Source of the DNA: Blastocatellia bacterium
GTDB taxonomy: Bacteria; Acidobacteriota; Blastocatellia; Chloracidobacteriales; JADJPF01
NCBI GenBank assembly: GCA_016713405.1
Contig: JADJPF010000010.1
Coordinates: 62,001 to 126,000 of the forward strand
Direction: 5' to 3'
DNA: 64,000 nucleotides
The position numbers and the translations under genes are program-made. The notes beneath the pieces are model-generated. The model was not told the origin of the DNA and ran no database searches. It worked only from the letters and a program-made list of their open reading frames with translations. Shown in pieces: positions 34,703 through 44,391 of this stretch. How positions within the stretch are numbered: the stretch's first letter is position 1; each line of letters begins with the position of its first letter.

Positions 34703-36976
34703 ATGCATAATCTTTTTAATACTTTACAAACTTTTGATCTTGGCAATGGGCAAACAGCCAAATATTACTCTCTACCACAACTAGAAAAAGAAGGTGTTGG
34801 TAATATGAGTAGATTGCCGGTTAGTATTCGTATTGTGCTAGAGTCAGTTTTACGTAATTATGATGGAAAGAAAATTCGTGAGGTTGATGTAAAAACTCTA
34901 TCAAACTGGCAAGCTAACGCAGAAAGAACAGAAGAGATCCCCTTTGTTGTAGCAAGAATTGTTTTACAAGATTTTACTGGCGTTCCACTACTAGTAGATT
35001 TGGCAGCAATGCGCTCTGCTGTAGATAAATTAGGTAAAAACCCAAAAATTATTGAACCTTTAGTTCCAGTAGATTTAGTTGTAGATCACTCAGTACAAGT
35101 TAATGTTTCTAATCAAAGTGATTCATTAAAACTTAATATGGAAATAGAGTTTGAACGTAATCGCTTACGTTATCAATTTCTAAAATGGGGGATGCAAGCT
35201 TTTGAAAGCTTTAAGGTTGTACCCCCAGGTATAGGTATTGTTCATCAAGTAAATTTAGAATATTTAGCTAAAGGTGTACTGCAAAAAGATGGAGTTTATT
35301 ATCCTGATACTTTAGTAGGAACAGATTCTCATACAACAATGATTAATGGTTTAGGCATAGTTGCTTGGGGTGTTGGTGGTATTGAAGCCGAAGCAGGGAT
35401 GCTTGGACAACCTGTTTATTTCTTAACTCCTGATGTTGTTGGTTTTCATATGACTGGAAAATTACGCGAAGGTGTTACAGCAACAGATTTAGTTTTACAT
35501 TGCACAGAAATGTTAAGAAAAGCCAAGGTAGTAGGTAAGTTTGTAGAGTATTTTGGAGAAGGTGCAGCCTCGCTTTCACTTCCTGACCGGGCTACAGTCG
35601 CAAATATGGCCCCTGAATATGGTGCGACAATGGGCTTTTTCCCAGTTGATGAAGAAAGTTGTAATTACTTAAAAGCTACTGGTCGAACTGATGATCAAGT
35701 ATCAGCTTTTCGTAACTATTTCAAAGCACAAGAGATGTTTGGAATGCCTGCAAAAGGTCAATGTGATTATAGCAGCGTCTTAGAACTAGATTTAGCTGAT
35801 GTTCAACCAGGAATTGCCGGGCCAAAACGTCCTCAAGACCGCATTAATTTAGGTGAAGTAAAATCTAAATTTGTTGACTTGTTCCAAAAACCTGTTAATC
35901 AAAATGGTTATAACAAATCATCAGAAGAACTTAATAAACGTGTAGGAGTTGAATTTAAGACAACTAGCTTACCAATGCTAACTTCTACAGTTAAAACTCG
36001 TGCTAACGACAAAGCAGTAGAACTTGGTCATGGAGATGTTTTAATTGCTGCAATTACTTCTTGTACTAATACTTCTAACCCAAGCGTAATGCTAGCAGCA
36101 GGACTATTAGCTAAAAAGGCTGTAGAGAAAGGCTTAAGCGTTCCAGCGCATGTAAAAACTTCTTTAGGCCCTGGTTCAAGAGTTGTAACAGATTATTTGG
36201 CTAAAACCAATTTACAAGGCTATTTAGACCAACTTGGTTTTTATGTAGTTGGTTATGGTTGTACAACTTGCATTGGTAATTCAGGCCCACTTGATGCAGA
36301 TGTTGAGGAAACAATTGTTAAAAATGACTTAATTGCTGCTAGCGTTTTAAGCGGCAACCGTAATTTTGAAGCGCGGGTTCATCAAAATATTAAAGCTAAT
36401 TTCTTAATGAGTCCTCCGTTAGTAGTAGCATTTGCTTTAGCAGGTCATGTCAATATAGATATGAACAATGAGCCTTTAGGAAAGGGCAAAAACGGGGAAG
36501 ATGTTTATTTAAGAGATATTTGGCCGTCATCAGATGAGCTTAAAGAAGTGCTAGCAAGTGCAATGGATGCTGAAACTTTCCGCCGTTTATATTCTAACTT
36601 TACAGATGACAACCCACTTTGGGATGAAATACCAAGTAGTGTTGGCGATGTTTATGAGTGGGACGAAGAATCTACTTATATACAACAACCTCCGTTTTTT
36701 GAAAACTTTAGCCTAGAAGCAGGAACTTTTGCTGATATTAAAGGCGCACGTCCACTAGCAATTTTTGGTGATTCAGTAACTACAGACCACATTAGCCCAG
36801 CAGGTTCAATAAAGAAAACCTCTCCAGCAGGTATTTATTTACAAGAAAAAGGCGTAACAGTAGAAGATTTTAATAGCTATGGTTCGCGTCGTGGTAATGA
36901 TCGAGTAATGGTTAGAGGAACTTTTGCTAATGTTAGAATTAAAAATTTAATGCTGCAGGTACAGAAGGAGGAGTAA
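34703..36976 (+). CDS. acnA: aconitate hydratase, main part (frameshifted)
   Basis: Aconitase isomerises citrate to isocitrate with a 4Fe-4S cluster. I favour ATG 34703 (MHNLFNTLQTFDLGNGQ), which matches the family N-terminus; an ATG at 34688 is too close to the GAGG to be optimal. Seen: TDSHTTMINGLG, GGIEAEAGMLGQP, cluster cysteines in SCTNTSNPS and GCTTCIGNSGPL, and TDHISPAGSI. The frame stops at 36976, but the protein clearly continues in the next frame from 36955 as AGTEGGVTVYQP. One base is missing after ATGCT at 36950-36954. Together the parts make a normal-length AcnA of about 910 residues, so this is probably an assembly error in an intact gene. Confidence 0.93.
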   Translation: MHNLFNTLQTFDLGNGQTAKYYSLPQLEKEGVGNMSRLPVSIRIVLESVLRNYDGKKIREVDVKTLSNWQANAERTEEIPFVVARIVLQDFTGVPLLVDLAAMRSAVDKLGKNPKIIEPLVPVDLVVDHSVQVNVSNQSDSLKLNMEIEFERNRLRYQFLKWGMQAFESFKVVPPGIGIVHQVNLEYLAKGVLQKDGVYYPDTLVGTDSHTTMINGLGIVAWGVGGIEAEAGMLGQPVYFLTPDVVGFHMTGKLREGVTATDLVLHCTEMLRKAKVVGKFVEYFGEGAASLSLPDRATVANMAPEYGATMGFFPVDEESCNYLKATGRTDDQVSAFRNYFKAQEMFGMPAKGQCDYSSVLELDLADVQPGIAGPKRPQDRINLGEVKSKFVDLFQKPVNQNGYNKSSEELNKRVGVEFKTTSLPMLTSTVKTRANDKAVELGHGDVLIAAITSCTNTSNPSVMLAAGLLAKKAVEKGLSVPAHVKTSLGPGSRVVTDYLAKTNLQGYLDQLGFYVVGYGCTTCIGNSGPLDADVEETIVKNDLIAASVLSGNRNFEARVHQNIKANFLMSPPLVVAFALAGHVNIDMNNEPLGKGKNGEDVYLRDIWPSSDELKEVLASAMDAETFRRLYSNFTDDNPLWDEIPSSVGDVYEWDEESTYIQQPPFFENFSLEAGTFADIKGARPLAIFGDSVTTDHISPAGSIKKTSPAGIYLQEKGVTVEDFNSYGSRRGNDRVMVRGTFANVRIKNLMLQVQKEE

Positions 36977-37446
36977 CTGTTTATCAGCCTGCTAATGAGC
37001 AAATGAGCATTTATGATGCCTCAATGAAATATCAAGCTAGTAAAACACCATTAATTATTTTTGCTGGTCAAGAATATGGAACAGGTAGTTCGCGCGATTG
37101 GGCAGCAAAGGGAACTAGATTGCTAGGCGTTAATGTTGTAGTTGCACAAAGTTTTGAGCGTATTCACCGAAGTAATTTAGTAGGAATGGGAGTCCTACCT
37201 TGTCAGTTTAAGGAAGGTACAACTGCACAAAGTCTAAACCTTGATGGAACAGAGACTTTTGATATTTTAGGTCTTGAACCTACTCCAAGACCACAGCAAG
37301 ATGTTACTTTAGTAATACATCGTGCTAATGGAGAAAGTCAAGAAGTACCGTTAACATTAAGAATAGATACTGGTATAGAAGTTGAATACTACCAACATGG
37401 TGGTATATTACCTTATGTGTTAAGAAGCTTAGTTGCTAATGCGTAG
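36955..37446 (+). CDS. acnA: aconitate hydratase, C-terminal part after the frameshift
   Basis: This is the swivelling domain of AcnA. It shows the ultra-conserved YGTGSSRDWAAKG with the active-site serine/arginine, FERIHRSNLVGMGVLPCQF, and the closing QHGGILPYVLRSL. It belongs to the same gene as the preceding entry. The isolated ATG at 37003 is internal and not a real start. Confidence 0.93.
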   Translation, partial: AGTEGGVTVYQPANEQMSIYDASMKYQASKTPLIIFAGQEYGTGSSRDWAAKGTRLLGVNVVVAQSFERIHRSNLVGMGVLPCQFKEGTTAQSLNLDGTETFDILGLEPTPRPQQDVTLVIHRANGESQEVPLTLRIDTGIEVEYYQHGGILPYVLRSLVANA

Positions 37447-37465
37447 TATTCTTTAAGAGCTTAAA

Positions 37466-37502
37466 AGCAAAGGAATTGACTAAGAGAGTCAATTCCTTTG
37501 CT
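37466..37502. terminator. long hairpin after aconitase
   Basis: A perfect 16-pair stem (37466-37481 with 37487-37502) and 5-base loop lie 20 bases after the aconitase stop. No T-run follows on the plus strand, so it may act as an mRNA-stabilising structure or a weak terminator. Confidence 0.6.
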
Positions 37503-37945
37503 AAAAATCTAGACCTTCTAAACAAAGCTAAACAACTCTTAAACTCTCCAATTTACTTTTAAGTGTTAGAAAGTAAAATTCTCTAAAAATTCAAAGCAAA
37601 CCTTTTTCAACACCCAAATAAATTTGGGGTAATTCTACTGCTTTTGGGCATACACTTTTTAGAAACTGCCACTAGTAAATAGAAATAACTAAAGCATCAA
37701 ACCAACGTGTTTTAAAAAATACCAACAAGCATTATCCAATACCAACAACACTTTGTAGAAGTAAAGGCCAATCTAGTTATTCAGAAATTAAAGGGCTATG
37801 TGTGGTTAATGAGTTATAACCTAAACCTGGAAAATTAGGTTAGATTACTAGAATATTTTTGTAATTATAAGTTTTTAAAAAATATCTCAACAAATCAAAA
37901 CATCTTTTAAATATTTTTAACTTAAGAATTTTTATGGGAGTTATA
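37503..37945. other. intergenic region before the CHAT gene
   Basis: This 443-base AT-rich stretch has no gene. It contains two small hairpins, at 37612-37630 (ACCCAAAT with ATTTGGGGT) and at 37817-37842 (TAACCTAA with TTAGGTTA, 10-base loop). I see no clear sigma-70 promoter or known riboswitch. Confidence 0.5.
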
Positions 37946-40900
37946 ATGCTTACTCGCTTATATTATAGTTTACGATTATTTTCTTATAAGAAATACATTT
38001 TATTTTTGGTTGTTCTATTAGTTGTTTGCATAGTTGCAATTTTTAATCAAGATGCCAAAGTTAAGGCTATGAATCATTCTTTAGTTAAATTGCCTATTAT
38101 TGTTCAACAGGCTTCATTAGAAAATATTCCGCTAGAAATTAATAAACCTATTAATCGACAAATAAAAGAAGGGGAGATTCATTACTATCAAATAGACGTG
38201 ATGGAAGATCAATATTTGCAAGTCCTCCTTGAACAAAAAGGAATTGATGTAGCAGTTGATTTAATTGATTTTCAAGGCAATAAAATTGCTGGGGCTGATA
38301 ATCTTTATGGTGAAAGAGGAATAGAAAATCTAGAAATAATTACTAAATTTGCAGGAACTTATAAAGTTACAGTAGTTGCTAATAGTCTAGCAGGAGAATA
38401 TGAAATTCAGCTAAAGCAACTAAGGAAAGCTTCCTTAAAAGACAAAACTTTTGTGTCTGAAAAACTTTTGGCTGAAGAAATACTAGCTCAAGCACACCAA
38501 CAAGGAGATCCTTTAGTTGCACTTGAATACTTTGAAAAAGCTCTACCACATTGCAAAGCCTCCGAAAACAAGCCACTTGAAGCAGAAGCATTAAATGAGA
38601 TGGGAATAATTCATAAGCGTTTAGGAAATGTTATAAAAGCAGAAGAATATTATAAAAAGGTTTTAATTGTAGCAGCTGATTTAGATGACCTTATTGCAAA
38701 AGCAACTTTTGAATCTGGTAGCCACAATAATTTAGGGGAACTTTATTATGAGCAAGGGCGGTTTCAAGAAGCTTTTGATAGATTTAAAAAAGCATATGAA
38801 ATAGGAAAATCTGTAAAAATAGCTGCTGCGACTGCACGGCCACTTAATAATTTAGCTAATTGTTATTTGTCTTTTGGTGATATTAAGAAAGCTATAGAGC
38901 TATATACTGAAGCTCTCTTAATTCACCAAAAAAGTGGGGATCAAGACGCAAAAAATTCAGAAGTTGCTGTGCTAAATAACTTAGGTGCAGCAAATTTCTA
39001 CTTAAATAATATTGCAGAGGCAAAAAGTTTTTATCAACAATCAATTGCTAAGAACACATTTGATATTTTAACAAAAGCTAAGTCACTAAAAAATCTTGGA
39101 TGTTTATATGCAAATACTAAAGACTACTCAAAAGCTTTAGATTGTTTACAGCAAGCTTTAGAAATATTTCAAAACAATGTTAAGGCCGAAGAAGGACATA
39201 ATTTGTTGTTAATTGGACAAGTTTACAAAAACCGGCCAAAAAACAACTCCAAAGATAAAGATGCGGATATTTCAAAAGCTTTTGAATACTTGAATAAAGC
39301 CTTAGAGCGATTGCAAACTACAGAAAGAATTACTTGGATAGCTAATACTTTTTATGAATTAGCAGATCTTAAATTCCAAACAGGTAATTTTAAAGACGCT
39401 CAAACAGACATTGAACATGCTATTCGAATATTTACTTTTATTCGTAGTAATATAATCAATTTTGAATTCCGTTTAGCTTACAACGAAACACTACAAAACG
39501 GATATGAGCTTTATATTACTTTATTAATGAATCAGCATTTAAAAGAACCAAATGCTGGTTATGACATTCAAGCTTTTAGAGCTAGTGAACAGGCACGAGC
39601 AAAAGCTTTTTTAGATTTATTAATAGAATCTGGTGTTGATATTAAAGAAGGAGTTTCTTCAAAAATACTTGATAAAGAGCAAAATTTACAAAACCAACTT
39701 AGTAAACAACAAAATGAATTAATTACATTATTAAAAAGTGAGAGTGCAAGAGGAACTGAAACTTCATCAACAAAGATTCAAGAAATAAAAATAAAACAAG
39801 AAGAGACTCTAAGAAATTTAAGAGAGGTTTTGACAGAAATTAGACAACAAAGTCCTAAGTATGCTACTTTAATACAACCTCAACCATTAGAAATAGATAC
39901 ACTTCAAAAACAGGTTCTTGATTCAGAAAGCCTACTTTTAGAGTATTTTTTAGGTACTAATGAAAGTTATCTTTGGGCAATAACTCAAACATCTATAAAA
40001 ACTTATAAACTTCCTAAGCGTGAAGAAATAAAAAAACTTACTACTGATGTATACAACATTATTTCTAAGGAAAATCCTGAAAATCCTAAAGCTTATTGGC
40101 AAGTAGCAGCTAAGTTAAGCAAAGTAATTTTTCCAAACTTTGAACAGTTTCAAAAAAAACGCTTAATAGTTGTACCTCATTATAGTTTGCAATATATTCC
40201 TTTTGGAGCTTTACCTATTCCTACTGCTAACAAAAACCATAAGAAAAATAACTTGCACATTCCATTGATTCAAAATAATGAAATCGTTAGCTTACCAGCA
40301 GCTAACATTATGGTTTTATTGAGACAGCGAGTTAGCAATCAAAAGACTTTAAAGACCTTAGTTGTTGCTGATCCTGTATTTACTCAGGATGATGATAGAG
40401 TTAGTTTATTTGCAAGTAATGAGGCTAATAAGCCTAATAGAAATCAAACAAAACTTAATTCTACCCTTAGATCCAATTTTGAACGTTTGCTATATTCATC
40501 CAAAGAAGCTACAGAAATTTCTAAGTTAGTGCCTAAAAATGAACAAAAGTTATTGTTAGATTTTAAAGCAAGTAAAGACAATTTTTTGAAAGAAGACTTA
40601 AGCTTATATCGTTTTATACATTTTGCTACTCATGGGCTTATTAACAGTGTATCGCCAGAGCTATCAGGCTTAGTTTTATCTCTAGTAGATGAAAACAAAG
40701 AATTGCAAAATGGTTTTCTTGCTTTGCATGAAATCTATAAACTTAAATTAGATGCTGATTTAGTAACATTAAGTTCTTGTGAATCGGCTTTAGGTAAAGA
40801 TTTAGAAGGGGATGGAATTATTGGTTTAACAGGCGGTTTTATGTGTGCTGGTACATCAAGAGTATTATCTAGTTTATGGAAAGTAAATGATCGAGCAACA

Positions 40901-41056
40901 TCGCAATTAATGGAAAAACTCTACCAAAAAATTTTCCTAGAAAATAAAACACCTGCTCATGCCTTGCGTTTAGCTCAACTTGAGCTACTTCAAGATAAAG
41001 ATCTTCAATTTCCTTTTTATTGGGCGGCATTTCAGTTACAAGGAGAATGGAAATAA
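37946..41056 (+). CDS. exported TPR-CHAT protein (caspase-like protease)
   Basis: I choose ATG 37946 because GGGAG lies seven bases upstream; 37934 adds four residues. The product is about 1036 residues. It has a basic N-terminus and one hydrophobic segment (FLVVLLVVCIVAIF, about 21-36), a signal anchor or signal peptide. A PPC-like beta domain follows (about 55-160), then TPR repeats (about 175-510, such as AEALNEMGIIHKRLGN), a helical linker and a C-terminal CHAT domain (about 690-1036). The caspase-like dyad is intact: His in HFATHGL (about 891) and Cys in TLSSCESALG (about 942). CHAT domains are clan CD proteases or scaffolds. The next two genes encode a sigma factor and a membrane anti-sigma protein, suggesting a shared signalling role. 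Confidence 0.88.
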   Translation: MLTRLYYSLRLFSYKKYILFLVVLLVVCIVAIFNQDAKVKAMNHSLVKLPIIVQQASLENIPLEINKPINRQIKEGEIHYYQIDVMEDQYLQVLLEQKGIDVAVDLIDFQGNKIAGADNLYGERGIENLEIITKFAGTYKVTVVANSLAGEYEIQLKQLRKASLKDKTFVSEKLLAEEILAQAHQQGDPLVALEYFEKALPHCKASENKPLEAEALNEMGIIHKRLGNVIKAEEYYKKVLIVAADLDDLIAKATFESGSHNNLGELYYEQGRFQEAFDRFKKAYEIGKSVKIAAATARPLNNLANCYLSFGDIKKAIELYTEALLIHQKSGDQDAKNSEVAVLNNLGAANFYLNNIAEAKSFYQQSIAKNTFDILTKAKSLKNLGCLYANTKDYSKALDCLQQALEIFQNNVKAEEGHNLLLIGQVYKNRPKNNSKDKDADISKAFEYLNKALERLQTTERITWIANTFYELADLKFQTGNFKDAQTDIEHAIRIFTFIRSNIINFEFRLAYNETLQNGYELYITLLMNQHLKEPNAGYDIQAFRASEQARAKAFLDLLIESGVDIKEGVSSKILDKEQNLQNQLSKQQNELITLLKSESARGTETSSTKIQEIKIKQEETLRNLREVLTEIRQQSPKYATLIQPQPLEIDTLQKQVLDSESLLLEYFLGTNESYLWAITQTSIKTYKLPKREEIKKLTTDVYNIISKENPENPKAYWQVAAKLSKVIFPNFEQFQKKRLIVVPHYSLQYIPFGALPIPTANKNHKKNNLHIPLIQNNEIVSLPAANIMVLLRQRVSNQKTLKTLVVADPVFTQDDDRVSLFASNEANKPNRNQTKLNSTLRSNFERLLYSSKEATEISKLVPKNEQKLLLDFKASKDNFLKEDLSLYRFIHFATHGLINSVSPELSGLVLSLVDENKELQNGFLALHEIYKLKLDADLVTLSSCESALGKDLEGDGIIGLTGGFMCAGTSRVLSSLWKVNDRATSQLMEKLYQKIFLENKTPAHALRLAQLELLQDKDLQFPFYWAAFQLQGEWK

Positions 41057-41068
41057 TTATTAGTTAAT

Positions 41069-41106
41069 AAAATTTAATAACTAACGAAGGTTAGTTATTA
41101 AATTTT
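41069..41106 (+). terminator. terminator after the CHAT gene
   Basis: A perfect 17-pair inverted repeat (41069-41085 with 41090-41106) and 4-base loop GAAG end in TTTT, 12 bases after the CHAT stop. The following sigma gene therefore probably has its own promoter, or read-through is partial. Confidence 0.75.
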
Positions 41107-41197
41107 GCTAACCAGGATATGAAAATAAATGTTTCTATGATAAATAGATTTTCCTATAGTGCTGATGCCTTACTGACTTTTAAGGAAATATATTATA

Positions 41198-41833
41198 TTG
41201 GCAGATTTGTTTTCAAAAATTTTAGAAATAGACTCACACCCTGATGCACTTAAGTTGCTACTAAATTGGTTAAATCCAGACTTAGAGTTAGCAGAAAAGA
41301 CTTATTTAGAGCTAAGAAAAAAAATTATTTACTATTTTCAAAGCCAAGGTTGTTTAGATTCTGAGGATTGTGCAGATGTAGTCTTTTTACGTGTTGGACA
41401 AAAACTATTAAATGGAACCAAAATCGAAACTCAACAACCTTATGAATATGTTAGAGGGGTTGCACGCTTTGTATTAATGGAATATTGGCGTGATAGGAAA
41501 GAAATTGTAGAACCCCTAGATGAACTTCCTTTAACAAAACACCCTAGCATTAACCCAGTAAGCATTGAACAAGAACAAACAGAAGAATTAAAAAAAGAGC
41601 AAATGTTAAAATGTCTAGCGTCTTGTTTAGAGCAACTGCCTAGAGAAAGTTACCAGATATTTATCGAATATCATCAAGATAAAAATTCAACAAAAATAGA
41701 TGGCCGGTTGTCCTTAAGTCAAAGGTTAGGGATAGACATAACTACTTTGCGAAATCGAATTACTCGTATTCGTTCAAAATTAGAAAAATGTATTAGTAAT
41801 TGTTTAGAGCAACAAAATAGAAATAAAGTTTAA
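41198..41833 (+). CDS. ECF-like RNA polymerase sigma factor
   Basis: The product has 211 residues from a TTG start at 41198; AAGGAA lies about 11 bases upstream and no better ATG is available. Region 2 is visible (DSEDCADVVFLRVGQKLL, YVRGVARFVLMEYWRD) and region 4 as a helix-turn-helix (LSLSQRLGIDITTLRNRITR, KLEKCI). The conserved LEQLPRESYQIF precedes it. The next gene encodes a membrane protein of anti-sigma type. In Acidobacteriota such pairs are common; CHAT proteins next to them are less so. Target promoters are unknown. Confidence 0.82.
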   Translation: MADLFSKILEIDSHPDALKLLLNWLNPDLELAEKTYLELRKKIIYYFQSQGCLDSEDCADVVFLRVGQKLLNGTKIETQQPYEYVRGVARFVLMEYWRDRKEIVEPLDELPLTKHPSINPVSIEQEQTEELKKEQMLKCLASCLEQLPRESYQIFIEYHQDKNSTKIDGRLSLSQRLGIDITTLRNRITRIRSKLEKCISNCLEQQNRNKV

Positions 41834-42041
41834 AAATTAATAAAATCAATCATATACTTCTTTTCTTCTAACACTTAAATATAGCTATTAGGCATTAAGA
41901 ATATAAAGAGTATCTTATTAGTCAGCAGCAAGGCGTTATCGATTTATTTTAAAAATTGTTGATAATGTCTATTTTGTTAAACAAATTAAAATGGTAGTTA
42001 GCTTAAACTCTTTTGGAAATAGTAAATTATAAAGGAAATCC

Positions 42042-43037
42042 ATGAAAGATCGGTTAAATTCTTATTTTCTTGGTGATCTATCCAAAGAAGAAGAAATTAG
42101 GTTGGAAGAAGAGTTTTTTGCTGATGATGAAAAATATTTGCAATTTGAAGCAACACAAAATGATTTAATTGATGCTTATATAAAAAAGCAGCTTTCATTA
42201 GAAGAACAAAAGAAATTTGAAAAATATCTTAAAGCTAGTCCAGGTTTACGCAAACGTGTAGAAATTGCTCAAGCTCTTGCTTTACATATTGCTAAAATAA
42301 CAGATTCTAAAACTGAGTCTAAAGAAATTGAGTCTCCTAACTTATCTATTTCATGGTGGAAAACTTTTACTTCACCATTTACTTTATTTAACTCGACTTG
42401 GCGGGTTGTTTTTGCAACATCAACCATCCTTGCTTTTTTATTAGCTTTAACTTGGGCAATTTTCGAGCAACAACGATTAAAACAACTCATTGAAAAGCAG
42501 CAAAACCAACTATCAATTGAAAAACAACAATATCAAGAAGAAAATCTTGCACTAATTGAAAAAATTAAATCAGAGCAAGAAAATGCTTCAAAAACTCAAG
42601 AAAAAGTTACCGATCTTGAAAAGCAAATAGATGATCTTAAGCAGCAGCTTGCTAAAAATTACTTACCAAAATTACCTTTAGTGAGTTTTGAATTAGACCA
42701 AGGCGGAAACCGTTCTATTGCTGGTGGAGAAACCAAAGTTCTTAAACTTTCAGCAAAAACTGAACAACTAGTTCAGTTAAAAATTAAAACTTTATACACT
42801 TTATCTGAAGTAAATAAAGTAGTTTTAAAACATGGCGATGATATTTCTTGGCAACCAAGTAGCTTAAAAAATTCTATTAAACAAGCTAAAGGTTTTTTGA
42901 TTGTAGAAATCCCTTCAAAAAAATTTAATAACAATATTCATACGTTAGAAATTACTTACGCGAGTGGTGGCCTAAGCCTTACATTTTTTCTGTTAAAAAA
43001 GAATAATTTTTTTAATCAAAAATATTGCAATAATTAA
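42042..43037 (+). CDS. membrane anti-sigma-like protein
   Basis: The product has 331 residues, with AAAGGA before the ATG. The N-terminal cytosolic part (1-100: YFLGDLSKEEEIRLEEEFF, LIDAYIKKQLSLEEQKKFEKY) is the form found in acidobacterial anti-sigma proteins that lack the zinc HC2 motif. One membrane segment (about 125-147, VVFATSTILAFLLALTWAIF) precedes a coiled coil (about 150-205, rich in Q, E, K) and a periplasmic beta domain (about 210-331). It likely holds the upstream sigma factor at the membrane until a periplasmic signal. The topology is N-in, C-out by inference from positive residues after the segment being weak; I am not certain of orientation. Confidence 0.72.
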   Translation: MKDRLNSYFLGDLSKEEEIRLEEEFFADDEKYLQFEATQNDLIDAYIKKQLSLEEQKKFEKYLKASPGLRKRVEIAQALALHIAKITDSKTESKEIESPNLSISWWKTFTSPFTLFNSTWRVVFATSTILAFLLALTWAIFEQQRLKQLIEKQQNQLSIEKQQYQEENLALIEKIKSEQENASKTQEKVTDLEKQIDDLKQQLAKNYLPKLPLVSFELDQGGNRSIAGGETKVLKLSAKTEQLVQLKIKTLYTLSEVNKVVLKHGDDISWQPSSLKNSIKQAKGFLIVEIPSKKFNNNIHTLEITYASGGLSLTFFLLKKNNFFNQKYCNN

Positions 43038-43046
43038 ATCTTTTGC

Positions 43047-43589
43047 TTATTCAGTTATTATACTATGTCGTTTAGGCTGAGAATTTTTCTGGAAATTCTC
43101 ATAAAGTCGGCCAATCAGTTCACTAGTAAAATGTTCTTTATAAGTAGGGTCAAAGGCATAACCTCTAATTAAAATTTTTGGAGGTTCAGAAATTAGATTG
43201 TTGGGTAATAAAAAAATTTCAGCTTTATTATAAGGACAAGCAAAAGCATTAAGACTTGCTGCTTGATAAGCTAACTCTTTTGCTTGATTAATTGGTAAGT
43301 TAAAAGGGATTACTAAAGTAATCTCACAAACTGCACCATGAGTTTTTTGGTCTTGGTTAAGGAGAATTTTATTAAAAAATGTTGTGTTTGGAATCTCGCA
43401 AATGGTTTGATTTAATGTTTTAACTCTTACAAAAGTTAATTGAAATGATTCAACTATGCCAGATATTTCATTAATTGCAATATATTGACCTACTTGCAGA
43501 CGATCTTCTAAAGCTAAAAGCAAGCCAGCAAATAAATTATTTAAGAGTCCCATATTTAACAAAATAATAACTAAAATTAAAAAAAGCAA
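43047..43589 (-). CDS. MscS-like channel domain, C-terminal part of the antiporter-ATPase fusion
   Basis: This frame joins the preceding one through a seven-base A-run in the plus strand (43579-43585); one extra base makes a continuous protein (CFAFFLILVIILLNMG). It holds a membrane segment and an amphipathic pore-like helix (LLNNLFAGLLLALEDRLQVG), then a MscS beta domain: YIAINEISGIVESFQLTFVR, VKTLNQTICEIPN, and a C-terminal alpha/beta portion to residue 180. MscS proteins open in response to membrane tension. Only one or two membrane helices are present, as in many minimal MscS domains. It ends the four-part gene; convergent with the anti-sigma gene, 9 bases apart. Confidence 0.8.
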   Translation of the reverse strand: MLFLILVIILLNMGLLNNLFAGLLLALEDRLQVGQYIAINEISGIVESFQLTFVRVKTLNQTICEIPNTTFFNKILLNQDQKTHGAVCEITLVIPFNLPINQAKELAYQAASLNAFACPYNKAEIFLLPNNLISEPPKILIRGYAFDPTYKEHFTSELIGRLYENFQKNSQPKRHSIITE

Positions 43590-44391
43590 AACATATAACT
43601 GCTGCTCGTAGCTCTTTAGTAATTATTGGTTCAATTAAAGTCTTTATTTCATATCTTTGAGGAGTGCTAGAAATTTTCTCTACAAATTGGAATCTAACCA
43701 AATGATAAATTTCTTTTTCTATTTCCGTTTTATGCCAAAGAAGTATTTCGCCTAATTGCTCAATTGATAAAGACCCATGTTGAATTAAACAGGTTAAAAG
43801 CAATTTTTTGTTTGTTGAAAGTTCAGATGTTAAATCTACTTCTCGATCAGGTAAAGTATTAACTTGAATAGTTGTTTTGCTATCAACAGGGTGAAGTTCT
43901 ACTGCTTGTGACCAATAAAGTAATGCTAAAAGGGGATAACCCTCACTAAATTTATATAAACGTCTAAAAAACTCTTGTGCAGGATCTTTAAGTGCATTAG
44001 AAGTGCTAATAGGATGTTGCAACCTTTCAATAATATTAAATTTTGCTGTTGGAAAATCTAACTTAAAACCGCTTAACCAATGCCGATTTCGGATTACTTT
44101 TTCAATTGCAACACTGTCCATAGGTTCAACTTTGAAGACCTGAGTAAAAAAGTCAAATAATTTAATTGTATTATTAAGCAATGTTGCAGCAGGTTCACTA
44201 AGAATTATGACCCATAGTATTTTATCTGAAGTCGCTGACATCATTTGTAAAAAGCTTCTACATAGGTCAATGCCTTTACTGGTACGCAGAAATAATTTAT
44301 TTCCATTTTCTATAACAATAATTTGTCTATCTTCAAGATTTTGTAAATATTGCTCAACACTATTTAAGTTATAAAAAATTTCACTAGTTAA
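43537..44391 (-). CDS. ATPase C-half and winged-helix-like part of the antiporter fusion
   Basis: It continues the preceding frame after a six-A run (44392-44397), where one extra or two missing bases would restore the frame as LTQKLTSEIFYNL. It contains a Walker-B-like RQIIVIENGNKLFL, a sensor-like ILWVIILSEPAATLL and the segment FKVEPMDSVAIEKVIRNRH with the SGF/FP pattern of ORC/STAND-like ATPases. A helical lid and a winged-helix-like stretch follow (LLLTCLIQHGSLSIEQLGEIL). It ends in the first residues of a membrane helix that continues in the MscS frame. The ATPase class is inferred. Confidence 0.65.
   Translation of the reverse strand, partial: LTSEIFYNLNSVEQYLQNLEDRQIIVIENGNKLFLRTSKGIDLCRSFLQMMSATSDKILWVIILSEPAATLLNNTIKLFDFFTQVFKVEPMDSVAIEKVIRNRHWLSGFKLDFPTAKFNIIERLQHPISTSNALKDPAQEFFRRLYKFSEGYPLLALLYWSQAVELHPVDSKTTIQVNTLPDREVDLTSELSTNKKLLLTCLIQHGSLSIEQLGEILLWHKTEIEKEIYHLVRFQFVEKISSTPQRYEIKTLIEPIITKELRAAVICFAFFNFSYYFVKYGTLK

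Noticed and set aside
37946..43037. Type III-E CRISPR (Craspase) locus
   Set aside because: There is no gRAMP, no cas gene and no CRISPR array; only the TPR-CHAT plus sigma analogy remains.
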